Positions 14,400-15,555 of a stretch of DNA of 15,555 nt are shown in pieces. The notes below the pieces were generated by a model. That model was not told the DNA's origin. It saw only the letters and a list, made by a program, of their open reading frames with translations, and did no database searches. This stretch comes from Thermoplasmata archaeon. Lineage in GTDB: Archaea > Thermoplasmatota > Thermoplasmata > Thermoplasmatales > Thermoplasmataceae. Numbering within the stretch: the first letter of the stretch is position 1; each line of letters begins with the position of its first letter. Location of the stretch: assembly GCA_021835265.1 (NCBI GenBank), contig JAKBQK010000252.1:1-15555 (forward strand), written 5' to 3'. A program made the position numbers and the translations under genes.

Positions 14400-14866
14400 A
14401 AAAATTTTTGTTGCTTTTTTCCTGATTGGAATCGACATTGATTTCAATTGCCTCTTTAAATAGCATAAAGTGCCTCCCTTAGTTTGAAATGTCCTTAAAC
14501 GATTTCAAATTCCATTTGAGGATAAGAGGTACTGTAGAGAAGCTCTTCATGTCATCCAAGACATTTACAGGATAGGAACCAGTAAGGGTTCACTGCCCGT
14601 AAGCACTGAGAGGAGAGATGTTTGCGAACCTCATTTCAATCGCTATCTGAGGAAGAATCCTGGCACAAATAAGATCATGCGGACTATGGAATAAATACTC
14701 TGTAGAAGATGCTGCTGGAGTTGCATAAGCTGAGAAAGGTAATTCTGCAGAACAGAAAGGAGTTCTTGAGTGGATTACCAAGAGCCAGAAGGAAGTTCGG
14801 GAATCATTAGTCATCAAGCATGAACATGTGCATACATTTATTAGATCTGGAGCATTAGTTTTTATA
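14400..14866. other. About 470 bp of apparently decayed sequence
   Basis: No intact gene is visible. On the plus strand there are short coding-like patches in different frames, for example MLLELHKLRKVILQ from about 14711 and VLEWITKSQKEVRES around 14764-14806, broken by stops and frame changes. I could not tie these to a family. An inverted repeat lies at 14483-14509. The stretch is most simply the remnant of one or more lost genes. Confidence 0.4.
14483..14509. repeat. Inverted repeat, 8-base arms
   Basis: TTTGAAAT (14483-14490) and ATTTCAAA (14502-14509) are perfect reverse complements around an 11-base spacer; a further GATTTCAA lies at 14440-14447. It could be an operator, a hairpin or part of a lost element's end. 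In AT-rich DNA chance is possible. Confidence 0.35.
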
Positions 14867-15271
14867 ATGAAAGTATTATTCATAGCCGGATTCGGACCAA
14901 TTCCAGATGACCTGTCTTCATCTAGAAAACTCTATGTAGAGGATCTGGCGATCAAATTTAATGAATATGGCGGTGGATATACGCATGCCCAAAATGTCGA
15001 GGGCTCAAAAGGGTTTACTATTTGACCGCTTTCTCTTGTGGCAGAGGATTGCTTCGGAACGAAAATTTGGTCGTTAGATATACCTAAACCCCAAGTGTGG
15101 CTAGAGTTTGAAGAAGAGGACATTAAAAAAGCATCAGAGGAGATGAAGAGAAAGGGATATAAGCTACTGTTGGACTCCTTTGAGGAACCATATGGCCAGA
15201 TTGTCTCACGATTCCTGAGTCCAGAATGAATACTGGTAGGACTTGTAATCACCCCTGGTTACATGACCTAA
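14867..15271 (+). pseudogene. VOC-superfamily (glyoxalase/bleomycin-resistance-like) gene with two in-frame TGA codons
   Basis: Read straight through, the frame encodes about 134 residues of a vicinal-oxygen-chelate protein: MKVLFIAGFGPIPDD, RKLYVEDLAIKF, HAQNVEGSKGFTI, then TGA (15023-15025) where relatives have Trp in a (L/I)WPLS segment, then PLSLVAEDCFGT, PQVWLEFEEEDIKKA, GYKLLLDSFEEPYGQ and RFLSPE. A second TGA (15227-15229) stands where relatives have Gly in SPEG, and ILVGLVITPGYMT follows before TAA at 15269-15271. The frame is otherwise unbroken. A TATA-like TTTATTA (14837-14843) lies about 27 bases before the ATG. TGA ends intact genes in this window (lysX, egtB, ferredoxin), so these are most likely inactivating mutations. 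Such small VOC proteins act as lyases, dioxygenases or drug-binding proteins; none can be assigned. Confidence 0.75.
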
Positions 15272-15437
15272 CTAAGGAATTGCCTAAAATGGAAGTTTGC
15301 AGGCCATATGGCAATCTCTATATGATAAGTAAGAAAAGAGGATGAGGAATTCGCGCTGCCATTAGGAACTATAACCGTGTGTAAAACCTTCAAAAAACAT
15401 TTATTAAGTTTAGTGATCGCTTTTCCTATTTGAACTA
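15272..15437. other. Spacer between the VOC pseudogene and tRNA-Thr
   Basis: There is no ORF or family-like peptide here. The minus strand has six T residues (15397-15392) about 40 bases beyond the tRNA 3' end, a plausible tRNA terminator. Confidence 0.4.
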
Positions 15438-15510
15438 AGCCGCTGGAGGGATTTGAACCCCCGACCTGCTGATTACGAATCAGCTGCTCTACCAACTAAG
15501 CCACAGCGGC
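15438..15510 (-). tRNA. tRNA-Thr (anticodon CGU)
   Basis: The minus strand folds into a complete cloverleaf of 73 nucleotides. The acceptor stem GCCGCTG/CAGCGGC is 7 perfect pairs, the D arm GCTT-AGTTGGTA-GAGC, and the anticodon arm GCTGA-TTCGTAA-TCAGC has anticodon CGT reading ACG (Thr). The variable loop is 5 bases, and the T arm is GGGGG-TTCAAAT-CCCTC with one G-T pair. The discriminator is U73, the usual base for archaeal tRNA-Thr. CCA is not encoded and no intron is visible. Its 3' half is echoed at 13601-13640. Confidence 0.97.
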
Positions 15511-15555
15511 ATTCCTGTGCATCCAGACCGTAGAATGCAATCCCTGATGGAATTT

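Noticed and set aside
14590..14883. Minus-strand 97-codon ORF in the decayed stretch
   Set aside because: Cys/Ser-rich shadow sequence with no motif; no promoter or ribosome site.
12383..15271. UGA read as an amino acid (Trp or Gly) in this organism
   Set aside because: Several TGA codons stand where Trp is expected, but one replaces Gly, TAA and TAG also interrupt the ferredoxin-partner frame, and TGA ends intact genes (lysX, egtB, ferredoxin, vapB). Decay explains it better.
15268..15495. Minus-strand 75-codon ORF beginning MVEQLIRNQQVGG
   Set aside because: It is a translation of the tRNA-Thr gene and its 3' flank.
1..15555. CRISPR array, phage structural genes or an intact insertion sequence
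   Set aside because: No regularly spaced repeats, no capsid or tail-like genes, and no transposase or integrase with recognisable catalytic motifs were seen on either strand.

Overview
The window looks like a piece of an archaeal chromosome, most likely a member of the Thermoplasmata (Thermoplasmatales-like). Signs are low G+C in most genes, amino-group-carrier (LysW-type) lysine/arginine genes, TATA boxes about 25 bases upstream of the first codon of operon-leading genes with no ribosome binding site, an archaeal-type tRNA-Thr with U73 and no encoded CCA, and a vapBC pair. The lineage is inferred from gene content and not proven.

Bases 1-5659 form an arginine (possibly also lysine) biosynthesis block. 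A 5'-truncated lysX/argX ligase overlaps lysK/argE by ATGA. A divergent ACT-domain regulator faces argG, and argG is followed tightly by argH. LysX/ArgX and LysK handle the LysW-bound intermediates and release ornithine (or lysine); ArgG and ArgH turn citrulline into arginine. LysW and the middle steps are not in the window. The regulator and argG share a 115-bp divergent promoter holding a clean 8+8 inverted repeat, probably an operator.

Bases 5660-8104 hold egtB and egtD in a GTGA-overlapping pair, the two core ergothioneine enzymes, with a structured inverted repeat just upstream of the egtB TATA box. Genes for gamma-glutamylcysteine synthesis and for the final C-S lyase are not adjacent. 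Bases 8225-11221 encode a complete GH38 alpha-mannosidase from its own promoter, and 11365-12123 a TauE/SafE-type membrane permease on the opposite strand.

Bases 12124-15555 are accessory and partly decayed. They hold a possible 60-residue ORF, and a G+C-rich ferredoxin gene that looks acquired. Its translationally coupled downstream partner has decayed: six in-frame stops and one frameshift, but the reading frame is still readable. A vapBC toxin-antitoxin pair follows. A VOC/glyoxalase-family gene is interrupted by two in-frame TGA codons. At the end is a tRNA-Thr(CGU). A 40-bp degenerate copy of the 3' half of this tRNA lies 1.84 kb away in the same orientation, so the vapBC/VOC segment has the geometry of a decayed tRNA-targeted integration. 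No integrase is visible.
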